A stretch of 26,454 nt of DNA from RECO01 sp050485385 (lineage in GTDB: Bacteria; Pseudomonadota; Alphaproteobacteria; Geminicoccales; Geminicoccaceae). Both the position numbers and the translations under genes were made by a program. Under the pieces are notes generated by a model. That model was not told the DNA's origin and ran no database searches. It saw only the letters and a program-made list of their open reading frames with translations. Below, piece by piece: positions 7,240 to 15,057 of this stretch; the first letter of the stretch is position 1, and every line of letters starts with the position of its first letter. The stretch covers positions 1-26,454 of the forward strand of contig JBJHBG010000071.1 of assembly GCA_050485385.1 (NCBI GenBank), read 5' to 3'.

Positions 7240-7948
7240 CGTCCTGCTCGGCGGCCAGCGCCGCGCTGGCGTCTTCGATGCGATCCTCCAGAAGCTGCAT
7301 GAACTCGCGGCGGTCCATGCCGGGTGGGATCGGTTCCAGGAACTGGATCACCGCATGTCCCGGCCGCTTGGCGAAGGGGCCGCGCTTCCAGACGTGGCCG
7401 GTATGGAGCGCCACCGGCACCACCGGGCGGCCGAGCTGCTGGTAGAGTGCGGCGATGCCGGGGCGGTAGGGGCGCCGCTCGCCGGGGGGCACGCGCGTGC
7501 CCTCGGGGAAGATCAGGAGCGAAAGGCCCCGGTCGAGCCGTTGCTTCGCCGCCTCAATCAGAACTCGCATCGCCCTCGTGCCGGCGTCGCGCTCGACGGC
7601 GATGCAGCCCGCACCCAAGAGGTAGCGGCCGAACAGCGGGATGCGCGTCAGCTCGACCTTGAGCGGGATCGCGATGTCGGGGACGATACGGTGGTAGACC
7701 ACGGTCTCCAGGACGGACTGGTGCTTGGAGGCAATGAGCGACGGTTCCTGCGGTGGCGTGCCGCGCACTTCGAGCGTGATGCCAGCGAGCCAGCGTAGCA
7801 GCACGAGGACGCCGCCCTCCCAGCGGCGCGCCCAACGGCGCAGGCCGGCGTCGTTCAGGAAGAACGACAGCGGGAACAGGAACAGGGCGAAGAGCACCGT
7901 CCAGCCGACGAAGGCGACCTGGAAGGCGACGGAACGAACCAGGATCAT
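7202..7948 (-). CDS. plsC: 1-acyl-sn-glycerol-3-phosphate acyltransferase (PlsC family)
   Basis: This membrane-anchored acyltransferase (248 residues) is expected to convert lysophosphatidic acid to phosphatidic acid. Two hydrophobic stretches near the N-terminus (about 8-31 and 46-54) are followed by the block I motif H76-QSVL-E81, the HX4E variant common in alphaproteobacterial PlsC instead of HX4D. Then come the block II-like segment RIPLFGRYLLGAGCIAVERD and block III FPEGTR at 147-152. It starts at an ATG 6 nt after the ftsX stop, forming a ftsE-ftsX-plsC - strand operon. The last 38 nt overlap the end of the convergent paaN-like gene, so the two transcripts are antisense there. Confidence 0.93.
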   Translation of the reverse strand: MILVRSVAFQVAFVGWTVLFALFLFPLSFFLNDAGLRRWARRWEGGVLVLLRWLAGITLEVRGTPPQEPSLIASKHQSVLETVVYHRIVPDIAIPLKVELTRIPLFGRYLLGAGCIAVERDAGTRAMRVLIEAAKQRLDRGLSLLIFPEGTRVPPGERRPYRPGIAALYQQLGRPVVPVALHTGHVWKRGPFAKRPGHAVIQFLEPIPPGMDRREFMQLLEDRIEDASAALAAEQDVTAAPAAPPPPR

Positions 7949-7954
7949 CGGCGA

Positions 7955-8791
7955 TCAGGCCATGGCAAGGCGCAGCCGGCGGTCGAGGACGCGGCGGGCC
8001 ACGAGACGGACGACGAGCGGGCAGAGGAGGATCGTGGCCAGGGTGAGGGCGGCGAGGCTCCACCACGGATGCTGGGCGAGGCTGGACCACGGCAGCGCAT
8101 GGCCGGCGAGGACCAGGGCGAGGCCGGCAACGCCGCCGGCCGCGGCGCCGACGGCAGCCCCGAGCGTGAGGCGGCGATGCACCGGCTCCGCCACCAGGGC
8201 GTCGATCCGCTCGGGCTTGCCGCCGAAGGCGACCAGCAGGGTCAGCGCGTCGCGTTGCACGGTCAAGAGCCGGCGCACACCGCGGCGGACACGGAAGCCG
8301 AGGCCGAGCGCCAGGACAGACCACAGGCCCATCAGTGGCCAGGTCGTCCAGGGCGCCGGCAGCGGCGTCGGATGCACCTCCACCACGGCGCTCGGCAACG
8401 CCTCGCCGACATTGTGGGCGAGCGCTGCGGCATCGAGGGCCGCCGCCGGCCAGAGGCGGACGTCGATCAACAGCGGAGCCGGCGCGTCGGCGCCGTGCAG
8501 CGACGCCCAAAGCTCCTCGATGGCCGCACTCGGTGCCGTCTCCACGACAACCAGGGGCGCGCTCTGCCGGAGATTGGCGAGGGTGCTTTCGAGGGCCTGG
8601 GCGCCCGTCGCCGCCGGGACGGCGAGGGTCAGCGTAACGGCGTCGAGGCCCCTCTCCAGTCCCTGCCACGCGAGCAGCGGCACCAACCCGGCAACCAACG
8701 CCGCGAGTCCCACGACCTCCGGCAACAGGCGGCTGCGGCGCCAGGCCGCCTCCAGGCCGGGCAACGGGCTCCGCTCCCCGCGGCGCCTCAT
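7955..8791 (-). CDS. ftsX: Cell division ABC transporter subunit FtsX
   Basis: FtsX (278 residues) is the inner-membrane partner of FtsE and controls septal peptidoglycan hydrolases. Four membrane segments are visible: one N-terminal (LLPEVVGLAALVAGLVPLL), then a periplasmic loop of roughly 120-130 residues, then three more (WPLMGLWSVLALGLGF, LGAAVGAAAGGVAGLALVL, LAALTLATILLCPLVV). This is the FtsX topology. The ATG at 8791 overlaps the FtsE stop as ATGA, so the pair is translationally coupled. Sequence identity to well-known FtsX seems low by eye; topology and pairing with FtsE carry the call. Confidence 0.87.
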   Translation of the reverse strand: MRRRGERSPLPGLEAAWRRSRLLPEVVGLAALVAGLVPLLAWQGLERGLDAVTLTLAVPAATGAQALESTLANLRQSAPLVVVETAPSAAIEELWASLHGADAPAPLLIDVRLWPAAALDAAALAHNVGEALPSAVVEVHPTPLPAPWTTWPLMGLWSVLALGLGFRVRRGVRRLLTVQRDALTLLVAFGGKPERIDALVAEPVHRRLTLGAAVGAAAGGVAGLALVLAGHALPWSSLAQHPWWSLAALTLATILLCPLVVRLVARRVLDRRLRLAMA

Positions 8792-9489
8792 CCGGCGAGC
8801 CGCAGCGCCGCGGCGTCGGCCGGGCGGAGGCGGCGCTCGTCCAGCTTCCACGTCTCGGTGGCGAGACCCGCCGTGGCGGCCGCTTCGGCTGCCGTCACCA
8901 CCACCGCCGTGCCGAGCCGTGCCAACTCCAAAAGCAGCCGGCGCACGCGGTCGGCAGCACCCCGGTCGAGCCCGGCCAGCGGTTCGTCGGCGAGCAGCAG
9001 GTCGGGACGGGTGACGGCGGCGCGGGCGATCCTCAACAGGCGCCGCTCGCCGTCGGACAGGCCGAAGGCGGGTGCGTCGGCACGCCCGCCCAGCCCGAGC
9101 CAGTCGAGGAAGTCGCCGACCACTCGGTCGATAGCGGCGGCCTGGGTCTCCTGCACCTTCAGCGGCAGGGCGAGGTTGTCGCGCACGGTCGCTTCCGCCA
9201 CCCACGGCAGGTCCGGCAAGGCGAGGCCGAGCCGCCGGCGCACGGCCGCCTTCGCCGCCGGGCGCATCTCCGCGACCGGCTGGCCGTCGAACTCGTAGAC
9301 GCCGGCCAACGGCGGTTGCAGCAGGCCAAGAGTGCGCAGCAAGGAGGACTTGCCCGAGCCGATCGGGCCGACCACCGCCGCCACCGCGCCCGGCCGGAGG
9401 TCCCAGTCGGTCGCTTCGACGAGCACCCGTCCCGGCAGCGGCCCCACGTCGAGGCGGTGCAGGCGGACGACCGGCTCGGCTCGTTCCAT
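8788..9489 (-). CDS. ftsE: Cell division ATP-binding protein FtsE, divergent (Q-loop and H-loop residues replaced)
   Basis: This 233-residue ABC ATPase has Walker A GPIGSGKS (41-48), a signature variant LSDGERR (144-150), Walker B DLLLADEP (163-170) with Glu169 present, and the D-loop LAGLD. An ungapped comparison with the usual FtsE segment (VFQD...TVxDNVALPL) places Pro92 where the Q-loop Gln belongs (LALPDLPW...TVRDNLALPL). The usual ATHD of the H-loop reads TAAE (199-202), so the switch His is Ala. ATP binding may persist while hydrolysis is impaired. The ATG at 9489 has GAGGGG just upstream. It is coupled to ftsX downstream and is divergent from the zinc-ribbon gene. Confidence 0.88.
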   Translation of the reverse strand: MERAEPVVRLHRLDVGPLPGRVLVEATDWDLRPGAVAAVVGPIGSGKSSLLRTLGLLQPPLAGVYEFDGQPVAEMRPAAKAAVRRRLGLALPDLPWVAEATVRDNLALPLKVQETQAAAIDRVVGDFLDWLGLGGRADAPAFGLSDGERRLLRIARAAVTRPDLLLADEPLAGLDRGAADRVRRLLLELARLGTAVVVTAAEAAATAGLATETWKLDERRLRPADAAALRLAG

Positions 9490-9563
9490 GGTCCCCTCGC
9501 CATCATGGCCATCGAAAGCCGTGCGAGACTAACGATTTGCTAGGATAAGATCTGTCATACTGT
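9490..9563. promoter_or_regulatory. Divergent intergenic region between ftsE and zinc-ribbon gene, candidate promoter
   Basis: These 74 bp include the most AT-rich stretch nearby (about 9527-9561). On the + strand an extended -10-like TGTCATACT sits at 9553-9561, but no good -35 lies at 16-18 nt spacing. If it is used, transcription would begin near 9568, downstream of the first GTG at 9564; translation would then start at the GTG at 9588. No confident - strand promoter was found. Confidence 0.25.
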
Positions 9564-10259
9564 GTGACGGTGCAACCGGGATCGTCAGTGAAGCGGAAAG
9601 CGTCGACCGTGTCCTTTGCCTGTCCCTCGTGTGGAACCGACTATGCGCGCAAGCTCGCGCGCCTGGATACGTTGCCGGCCAAGGTGCGCTGCCATCGCTG
9701 CGGCACCGTCTGGCAGCCGGTGCCGCCGCACGCGGAGGCACCGGAGCCAACGCCGGTTCGCACCCCGGCGCCGCGTCCGGAGCCCGAGGTCCGGCGCGAG
9801 CGTCAGCCGAGGCCAGCACCCCCGAAGCCCCCGCGCAGCGCCCCGAGCGATGCCCGCAAGCTCCTCGTCGGCGGGCTCTGGGCGGTGGCCCTCCTGCTGC
9901 TCGTCGGCGGCATGGCCAGCTTCGGCTACGCCTATCGCGACCACATTCCGTTGCTCGCCGGGTCGGCGCCGGTACTGGCCGAGGTCCACCCCGCCTGGAC
10001 CGAGGTCGACGGCGGGCTTCGTCTTGCCGTCTCGGCCCGCGCGGTCAACGAGGGCCGGCGCGACGTGGCGGTGGACCGCGTGCGGGTGAAGTTCCTCAGC
10101 CGGCAGGGTGCCTGGATCGGCGAGGTCATGGTCCGAGTCGGCCGCGTGCCGATCCCCGCCGGCGGCGACGTCGGCCTGGACTTCGCCGTGGACGAGGTGC
10201 CGGACGGTACGGCGTCGTTGGAGTTCGTGCTGCTGCCGAGCGCCGATCCGGGGCCGTGA
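9564..10259 (+). CDS. MJ0042-type zinc-ribbon membrane protein
   Basis: The product is up to 231 residues. An N-terminal zinc ribbon has paired cysteines CPSC (20-23) and CHRC (43-46), in the MJ0042 pattern CPxC...C..C. A Pro/Arg-rich linker follows (about 52-95), then one membrane helix (LLVGGLWAVALLLLVGGMA) and an extracytoplasmic domain of about 110 residues resembling the DUF3426-like beta-sandwich (SARAVNEGRRDVAVDRVRVKF, GRVPIPAGG). Proteins of this kind commonly sit divergent from ftsE in alphaproteobacteria, but their function is not established. The start is uncertain: GTG 9564 is the longest choice, while GTG 9588 (VKRKAS) and GTG 9609 (VSFACPSC) are in frame and nearer the conserved domain. 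Its stop overlaps tadA as GTGA. Confidence 0.82.
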   Translation: MTVQPGSSVKRKASTVSFACPSCGTDYARKLARLDTLPAKVRCHRCGTVWQPVPPHAEAPEPTPVRTPAPRPEPEVRRERQPRPAPPKPPRSAPSDARKLLVGGLWAVALLLLVGGMASFGYAYRDHIPLLAGSAPVLAEVHPAWTEVDGGLRLAVSARAVNEGRRDVAVDRVRVKFLSRQGAWIGEVMVRVGRVPIPAGGDVGLDFAVDEVPDGTASLEFVLLPSADPGP

Positions 10260-10771
10260 GCCGGCCGCTCGCGAGCCTGCCCGCGCCGATGGCGGCGGCA
10301 CTCGCCGAGGCCGAAGCGGCAGCGGCCTTGGGCGAGGTGCCGGTCGGTGCCGTCGTCGTCGACGCTGCGGGCGCGGTGCTGGCCCGTGCCGGCAACCGCA
10401 TCGAGGGCCTCGCCGATCCGACCGCCCATGCCGAGATTCTCGCCATCCGCGCCGCCGCCGCCCGGCTCGGCACGCCGCGGCTGGTCGGCTGCGATCTCTA
10501 CGTCACGCTCGAGCCCTGCCCGATGTGCGCCCAGGCCATCGCCTTCGCGCGCATCCGCCGGCTCTACTACGGGGCGGAGGATCCGAAGGGCGGCGGTGTC
10601 GACCACGGCCCCCGCATCTTCCAGAGCCCGAGCTGCCACCACCGCCCCGAGGTCTACGGCCTCATCGGCGACGTCCCGGCCGCCGCCTTGCTGCGCGGGT
10701 TCTTCCGGCCACGGCGCGGCGCCGTGCCGGCTCGCTCCCGGCGCCACCGCCCTGCCGAGGGAGGCGCCTGA
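10256..10771 (+). CDS. tadA: tRNA-specific adenosine deaminase TadA
   Basis: This 171-residue enzyme deaminates wobble adenosine 34 to inosine in tRNA-Arg(ACG). The zinc and catalytic motifs of the cytidine deaminase superfamily are present: H58-A-E60 (DPTAHAEILAIR) and P87-C-P-M-C91 (TLEPCPMC). The N-terminal MAAALAEAEAAAALGEVPVGAVVV and IRRLYYGAEDPKGGGVDHG are family-typical. The GTG start at 10256 overlaps the preceding stop by four bases, so no separate ribosome site is needed. The Arg-rich tail after GFFRP is slightly long for the family. Confidence 0.95.
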   Translation: MSRPLASLPAPMAAALAEAEAAAALGEVPVGAVVVDAAGAVLARAGNRIEGLADPTAHAEILAIRAAAARLGTPRLVGCDLYVTLEPCPMCAQAIAFARIRRLYYGAEDPKGGGVDHGPRIFQSPSCHHRPEVYGLIGDVPAAALLRGFFRPRRGAVPARSRRHRPAEGGA

Positions 10772-10868
10772 CGAAGCGCCGATCTGCGACGATGGTCCGA
10801 GCGGCCTCCAGGGTCCCGGCGACGCTACAAGCGAGGGTGACGCGGCGAACGGCGACGCGGAGGTCAGC

Positions 10869-11735
10869 ATGCCGGCGCAACCCGTGGTACGGCCCTTCTA
10901 CGACGAGGCCACTGGCAGCTTCCAATACGTGGTGCACGACCCGGCCACCCGGCAGGCCGCAACCATCGACGTCGTCTGGGACTACGATCCGGTGGCCGCG
11001 CGCACCGGCACCGACAACGCCGACCGTGTGCTTGACTACGTGCGCGACGAACGCCTCGACGTCGTGTGGATCCTCGACACCCATCCGCACGCCGACCACC
11101 TGATCGCCGCTCCCTACCTCCAGTCGGTGCTCGGCGCGCCACGGGTGATCGGCGCCGAGGTGGTCGGCGTGCAGCGGCTCTGGCGCGAGATCTACGGGCT
11201 CGAGACGGAGCTCGCGGTCGACGGCTCGCAATGGGATCGTTTGGTGGAAGAGGGCGACCGGCTGCCGCTCGGCGAACTGGCGATCGAGGTGTGGTTCTCG
11301 CCGGGGCACACCCTGGCGTCGGTGACCTACCGCGTCGGCGATGCCGCCTTCGTCCACGACACGCTGATGATGCCCGATCTCGGCACCTCGCGCTGCGACT
11401 TCCCCGGCGGCTCGGCCCGCCGGCTCTACGCCAGCCTTCAACGCATCCTGGCCCTGCCCGACACGACGCGCCTGTTCGTCGGCCACGACTATCCGCCCGA
11501 CAGCCGCGCCGCCGCCTGCGCGAGCACGGTCGCCGAGCAGCGCGCCGCCAACGTCCACCTGCGGGGCGGCGTCAGCGAGGCCGACTACGTTGCGAAACGC
11601 GAGGCCCGCGACGCGACCCTGGCCTTGCCGAAGCGGATGCTCGCAGCCCTCCAGGTGAACGTGCGCGGCGGCCGTCTGCCGGAGCCGGACGCCGCCGGAC
11701 GCACCTTCCTGAAGTTGCCGGTGAACCGGTTTTGA
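10869..11735 (+). CDS. MBL-fold metallo-hydrolase, ETHE1/Blh-like (persulfide dioxygenase-related)
   Basis: The 288-residue protein carries the metallo-beta-lactamase motif H72-P-H74-A-D76-H77 (DTHPHADHLIA), with further metal ligands at His147 (SPGHTLAS), Asp164 (FVHDTLMMPD) and His206 (FVGHDY). The segment DTLMMPDLGTSRCDFPGGS and the opening VVHDPATRQAATID are typical of the ETHE1/Blh branch, which includes persulfide dioxygenases acting on glutathione persulfide. Lactamase activity is not expected. The ATG at 10869 has GGAGG 5 nt upstream, an excellent ribosome site. A 97-nt gap separates it from tadA, so it may have its own promoter. Its stop overlaps the GNAT gene as TTGA. No rhodanese domain is fused to it. 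Confidence 0.88.
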   Translation: MPAQPVVRPFYDEATGSFQYVVHDPATRQAATIDVVWDYDPVAARTGTDNADRVLDYVRDERLDVVWILDTHPHADHLIAAPYLQSVLGAPRVIGAEVVGVQRLWREIYGLETELAVDGSQWDRLVEEGDRLPLGELAIEVWFSPGHTLASVTYRVGDAAFVHDTLMMPDLGTSRCDFPGGSARRLYASLQRILALPDTTRLFVGHDYPPDSRAAACASTVAEQRAANVHLRGGVSEADYVAKREARDATLALPKRMLAALQVNVRGGRLPEPDAAGRTFLKLPVNRF

Positions 11736-12289
11736 GCCTCCGCTTCCGCACCTTCGAGGAAGCCGACCGGGCGCGCCCGCTGGCGACCTGCATCGCCGCC
11801 GTCACACCGATCCACCCAGGGTTCGAAGCCGCACTCGGCCGCCGCATCTTCGAACTGCACTACGACGACTGGCGCGAGCGCTATGCCCAGACCTTCCGCG
11901 CCGTGCCGTCTGCCGACCCGGCGGCCCGCCTGTTCGTCGCCGAGCGGGCGGGGGAGGTCGTGGGCTTCGTCTTCACGAGCCTCGACGCCGAGCGAAAGAC
12001 GGGCGAGATCGGGCTCAATGCCGTCGATCCGAAGGCCCAAGGCCAGGGTATCGGCCGGGCCATGTACGCCTTCGTGCTGGACGACCTCCGCCGCCGCGGT
12101 GCGGAGGTCGCCTACGTCGCCACCGGAGGTGACGCCGCCCACGCCCCGGCACGTCGCGCCTATGGCGCCGTCGGCTTCGACGGCGCGATCCCCGCCGTGC
12201 ATCTGTTCAAGATGCTGACGGAAGGCGATGAGGGGCCGAATGCGCCCTCGCCCGCTTACCACGAACGGTGGGCGACGCGACTTCCGTGA
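11732..12289 (+). CDS. GNAT family N-acetyltransferase
   Basis: The 185-residue product shows the GNAT acetyl-CoA signature PKAQGQGIGRAMYAFVLDDLRRRG, preceded by the strand pair FVAERAGEVVGFVF and GEIGLNAVDP and followed by ARRAYGAVGFDGAIPAVHLFKML near the C-terminus. The most upstream plausible start is a TTG at 11732 overlapping the preceding stop (TTGA). No in-frame ATG lies near the expected N-terminus MSLRFRTFEEADRAR, so TTG is preferred. Coupling to the metallo-hydrolase suggests co-expression. The acetyl acceptor is unknown. Confidence 0.85.
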   Translation: MSLRFRTFEEADRARPLATCIAAVTPIHPGFEAALGRRIFELHYDDWRERYAQTFRAVPSADPAARLFVAERAGEVVGFVFTSLDAERKTGEIGLNAVDPKAQGQGIGRAMYAFVLDDLRRRGAEVAYVATGGDAAHAPARRAYGAVGFDGAIPAVHLFKMLTEGDEGPNAPSPAYHERWATRLP

Positions 12290-12681
12290 CGAGTGTGCGA
12301 CGGCGCCGCCGTTTCGCGGGGTTGCGACGAGGCCGGCACGGGTGCCGATCATGACCGACATGCGGAACGCGCCCGTTGTTGGGGCCGTCTGGCCCTCGAC
12401 GGCCGGCATTTGCGTTGCCTCGTCCTGGACCTGAAGGCCGTCCCCGGAATCGCCGGCAGTGCGTCGCCGCGGAGGTGGACCTCCTGTCGAGCGGCCTCGG
12501 GCCGGCGCTACGGCGCGACCGCCAACGGGTGGCCTTGTCGGCATGGGGCCAGCGGCTGCGCGTGGTCGAGCGTCCGGGCGAGGCGTTGCGGCTGGCGGCG
12601 GACGACGTGCTCCTGCGCGATGCCGAGCTTCGCGGTGGCGCATGAGCGGCGTGCCGCCGATGGCCCCCCCCGGCACCACCC
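12290..12681 (+). pseudogene. Gene-poor 392-nt stretch with possible frameshifted remnant
   Basis: No intact gene is convincing here. Three consecutive frames look coding in turn. One frame starts at an ATG at 12351 (MTDMRNAPVV). A second reads GRLALDGRHLRCLVLDLKA around 12380-12440. A third, from about 12472 to a TGA at 12643-12645, reads EVDLLSSGLGPALRR then RVALSAWGQRLRVVERPG with high GC3. Joined, they would make a protein of about 95 residues with two frameshifts. The stretch LALDGRHLRCLVLDL is faintly PilZ-like, but the DxSxxG motif is not met, so I assign no function. It lies between the convergent GNAT and ycjF-like genes and has no copy of the palindromic element. Confidence 0.3.
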
Positions 12682-13647
12682 CTAGCCCTGCTTGACCACG
12701 GACGTGCCTTCGCCGGGCTCGGCGGGGGCGAGGATGCGGCCGGCGAGGCGCTTGAGGTTGGGGCGCTCGGCGAGGACGAAGGGCATCGGCCGGACGACGG
12801 TCATGGCTTCGCACCCCAGCCTTGCCGCCAGCATGGCGTTGGTCGCTCCCTGGCCCGCCTTGGCCGACATGAGCCGCAAAAAGCCAGCACCCATGGCGTT
12901 GGCTGCACCGTGGGTGACGAGGTCGGCGAGCCCGGCGATCAGCATGTTGCGCACCGCCCGGCGCAGCAGCATGGCGCTGGCCACCGCACCCAGCGGCAGG
13001 CCGTAGGCGCGGGCGACGTCGCGCAGCATGGCCATGGTGCGCCAAAGGACCAGGGCCGCGTCGAGCAGCCCGAGCGGACTGAGGGCCGTGAGCACGCCGA
13101 TGTCGCGCGAGCCCCTGACGACGGCGCGGTAGGCGGCATCGTCCATGCCCATGACGACGGTGCGCTCGAACAGCTTGAGCCGCTCGCCGTCGGTCAAGGC
13201 GTCGTGGTCGTGCTCGCGGAAACGGACGACCAGGGCCGGGCGGTCGTCGATCCGCTCCAGGACCGGCTCGATCAAGGGGGTGGCGTGGCCGTGCAGATCG
13301 GAGGTCAACAGGCGGGCGGCATCGGCCCGCTGGTCGGGCAGGGAGCCAAGCCGGCGGACCGCGCGCACCTCGCGCACCAGCATGACGATGCCGGCGGTGA
13401 GCGTCGCCACGAGGAGGACCGCGAGCGGGTAGCCGAAGAGCGGCTGGGTCTGCATCCACTGCAGCGTGCTGGCGATCGACTCGGCGATCAGCAGGGCGAG
13501 CGTGACGCCGCCGACGCCGGCCCAGAACCACCACCAGCCGAGCCGGAAGCGCGGCGGCGGCGGCGCGTCGAACACCGGCGCCGGGCGCTTGGGCTCGTCG
13601 ACGACGACGGCTTCGGCCGGATCGAGCGCGAACGGCCGGCGCTTCAT
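12682..13647 (-). CDS. YcjF/TIGR01620-type membrane protein (DUF697)
   Basis: The 321-residue inner-membrane protein has a charged/Pro-rich N-terminus (about 1-35), two membrane helices (WWWFWAGVGGVTLALLIAE and YPLAVLLVATLTAGIVMLV) and a C-terminal DUF697-type domain with DIGVLTALSPLGLLDAALVLW and a Gly/Ala-rich segment (LITHG-like LVTHGAANAMGAGFLRL). YcjF proteins accompany YcjX; in Escherichia coli the pair belongs to the stress-linked Psp regulon, but their molecular role is unclear. The ATG at 13647 overlaps the ycjX stop as ATGA, so the two are coupled. It is the last gene of the ubiA-ycjX-ycjF - strand operon. Confidence 0.87.
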   Translation of the reverse strand: MKRRPFALDPAEAVVVDEPKRPAPVFDAPPPPRFRLGWWWFWAGVGGVTLALLIAESIASTLQWMQTQPLFGYPLAVLLVATLTAGIVMLVREVRAVRRLGSLPDQRADAARLLTSDLHGHATPLIEPVLERIDDRPALVVRFREHDHDALTDGERLKLFERTVVMGMDDAAYRAVVRGSRDIGVLTALSPLGLLDAALVLWRTMAMLRDVARAYGLPLGAVASAMLLRRAVRNMLIAGLADLVTHGAANAMGAGFLRLMSAKAGQGATNAMLAARLGCEAMTVVRPMPFVLAERPNLKRLAGRILAPAEPGEGTSVVKQG

Positions 13648-15053
13648 CCGAGACGGTCCCCCATCACCGCCTCCAGCACCTGATCGAGCCGGATGTGGCC
13701 GTGGCCGCCGCCATTGGCCTCCCTGGGTGTGCCCAACTCCAGGCGCCGCGGCGCGAAGCGGCGGAAGTCGAAGCGCTGGTCGTCCCACTCCTCGCCGCGG
13801 GGCATGGTCGACGGTACCTCGCCCGGAAAGACGATGCGTTCCTGGCCGGTCTCCGCCAAGACGCCGCGGACGCAGGACAGCCGCTGGCCGTCGTGGTCGG
13901 TGCGCACGGTGTCGGTGGCGCGCATCGAGGCCACCGCCAGCGTGTCCACCGGAATGGCCTCGAGGGCGACCCTGCGGGCGGCGTCGTCGATCATGTCCTG
14001 CAGGAGCAGTTTCAGGTTGGCGTGCTGCGTGTTGGCGACATGATCGGCTTTGGTGGCGCAAAACACCAGCCGGTCCACCTTGGGCGCCAGCAGCCGTTGC
14101 CACCAGGCGCTGCGGCCGTAGTTGAACGCCTCCAGGATCATCGCGATGGCGGCACGGGTGTCGTCGAAGTGATCGGGGCCGCGGTTCAGGCTTTCCAGCA
14201 CGTCGACCAGGACGACCTGGCGGTCGACGGCATCGACCACGTGTTCCTTGAAGGGGCGCACCCAGCGTTCGCGGTAGGCGGCGAAGCGGTCGCGGAACTC
14301 GCCCTCGAGGGGGTGGCCGGGGGGCACCGGGCAGAACACCATCGCCTGGAGCGGCACGTCGAGGGCGGTCGGCGTCAGCGCCCGCCCCGGCTGGAGCAGG
14401 GCGAGGCGCCGGTCGCGACAGGCGTGCAGGCCGCGGACGTAGCTGCGGGCGAGCGAATCGAGCGGTGCCAAGGACAGCGCGTCGAGGAACGGCTGCATGG
14501 CGCTGCGGTACAGCGGGCTGCCCAGCCGGGCGAGGGTGACCGCCGCCCAGTCGGCGTAGGACTGATGCAGCAACGGCAGATCGATCAGCCACTCGCCCGG
14601 ATAGTCGATCAGGTCGACGACGAGGTTGCGGTCCTCGACGAAGCTGCGCCGGAGCCGGGAGCGCGGCCGAAAACGCAGCTCCAGACGGAGTAGGCTGAGG
14701 TCGGTCGAGGGTGCGGGCCAATGCGGCGTTTCGCCGGCGAGTGCCGCCTGATGCGCGCGGAAGGGGAAGGGATCGACGCCCTTGGGCAGCCGCGTTACCA
14801 CCTTCGCGCCGACATAGCGGCGGTCGGCCACGGCGTTGAGGAACGGCAGGCCGGAGCCGCGTTCCAGATGGTGGGCGAGGCACGTGACGAACACCGTCTT
14901 GCCGCTGCGCGAGAGGCCGGTCACGGCGAGGCGCAGCCGGTCGCCGGCGACCGCCTCGCCGAAGCGCCGGAACCCCTCCTCGATACGGCCCCAGCCGGGC
15001 CAGAGTTCGCCCGCGCGCTTCAGCCAGGCCCGGGTCTGGTCCTCCAAGGCCAT
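13644..15053 (-). CDS. ycjX: YcjX-like P-loop GTPase-like protein
   Basis: The 469-residue protein matches the YcjX/DUF463 family. The P-loop GLSRSGKT is at 46-53 (RLAVTGLSRSGKTVFVTCL). DRNLVVDLIDYPGEWLIDLPLL follows, characteristic of the family and in the switch/Walker B region. Later segments include MVFCPVP, VVLVDVLESLNRG and RLVFCATKADHV, where TKAD is the GTPase specificity-type motif (cf. NKxD). The C-terminus GGGHGHIRLDQVLEAVMGDRLG is also typical. The ATG at 15053 lies 4 nt after the ubiA stop. Its partner ycjF follows with a 4-nt overlap. It is probably a membrane-associated nucleotide-binding stress protein. Confidence 0.92.
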   Translation of the reverse strand: MALEDQTRAWLKRAGELWPGWGRIEEGFRRFGEAVAGDRLRLAVTGLSRSGKTVFVTCLAHHLERGSGLPFLNAVADRRYVGAKVVTRLPKGVDPFPFRAHQAALAGETPHWPAPSTDLSLLRLELRFRPRSRLRRSFVEDRNLVVDLIDYPGEWLIDLPLLHQSYADWAAVTLARLGSPLYRSAMQPFLDALSLAPLDSLARSYVRGLHACRDRRLALLQPGRALTPTALDVPLQAMVFCPVPPGHPLEGEFRDRFAAYRERWVRPFKEHVVDAVDRQVVLVDVLESLNRGPDHFDDTRAAIAMILEAFNYGRSAWWQRLLAPKVDRLVFCATKADHVANTQHANLKLLLQDMIDDAARRVALEAIPVDTLAVASMRATDTVRTDHDGQRLSCVRGVLAETGQERIVFPGEVPSTMPRGEEWDDQRFDFRRFAPRRLELGTPREANGGGHGHIRLDQVLEAVMGDRLG

Positions 15054-15057
15054 CGCG

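Noticed and set aside
10772..10868. tRNA or small RNA gene between tadA and the metallo-hydrolase gene
   Set aside because: No cloverleaf, T-loop or terminator-like structure could be found; it is plain GC-rich spacer ending in a ribosome site.
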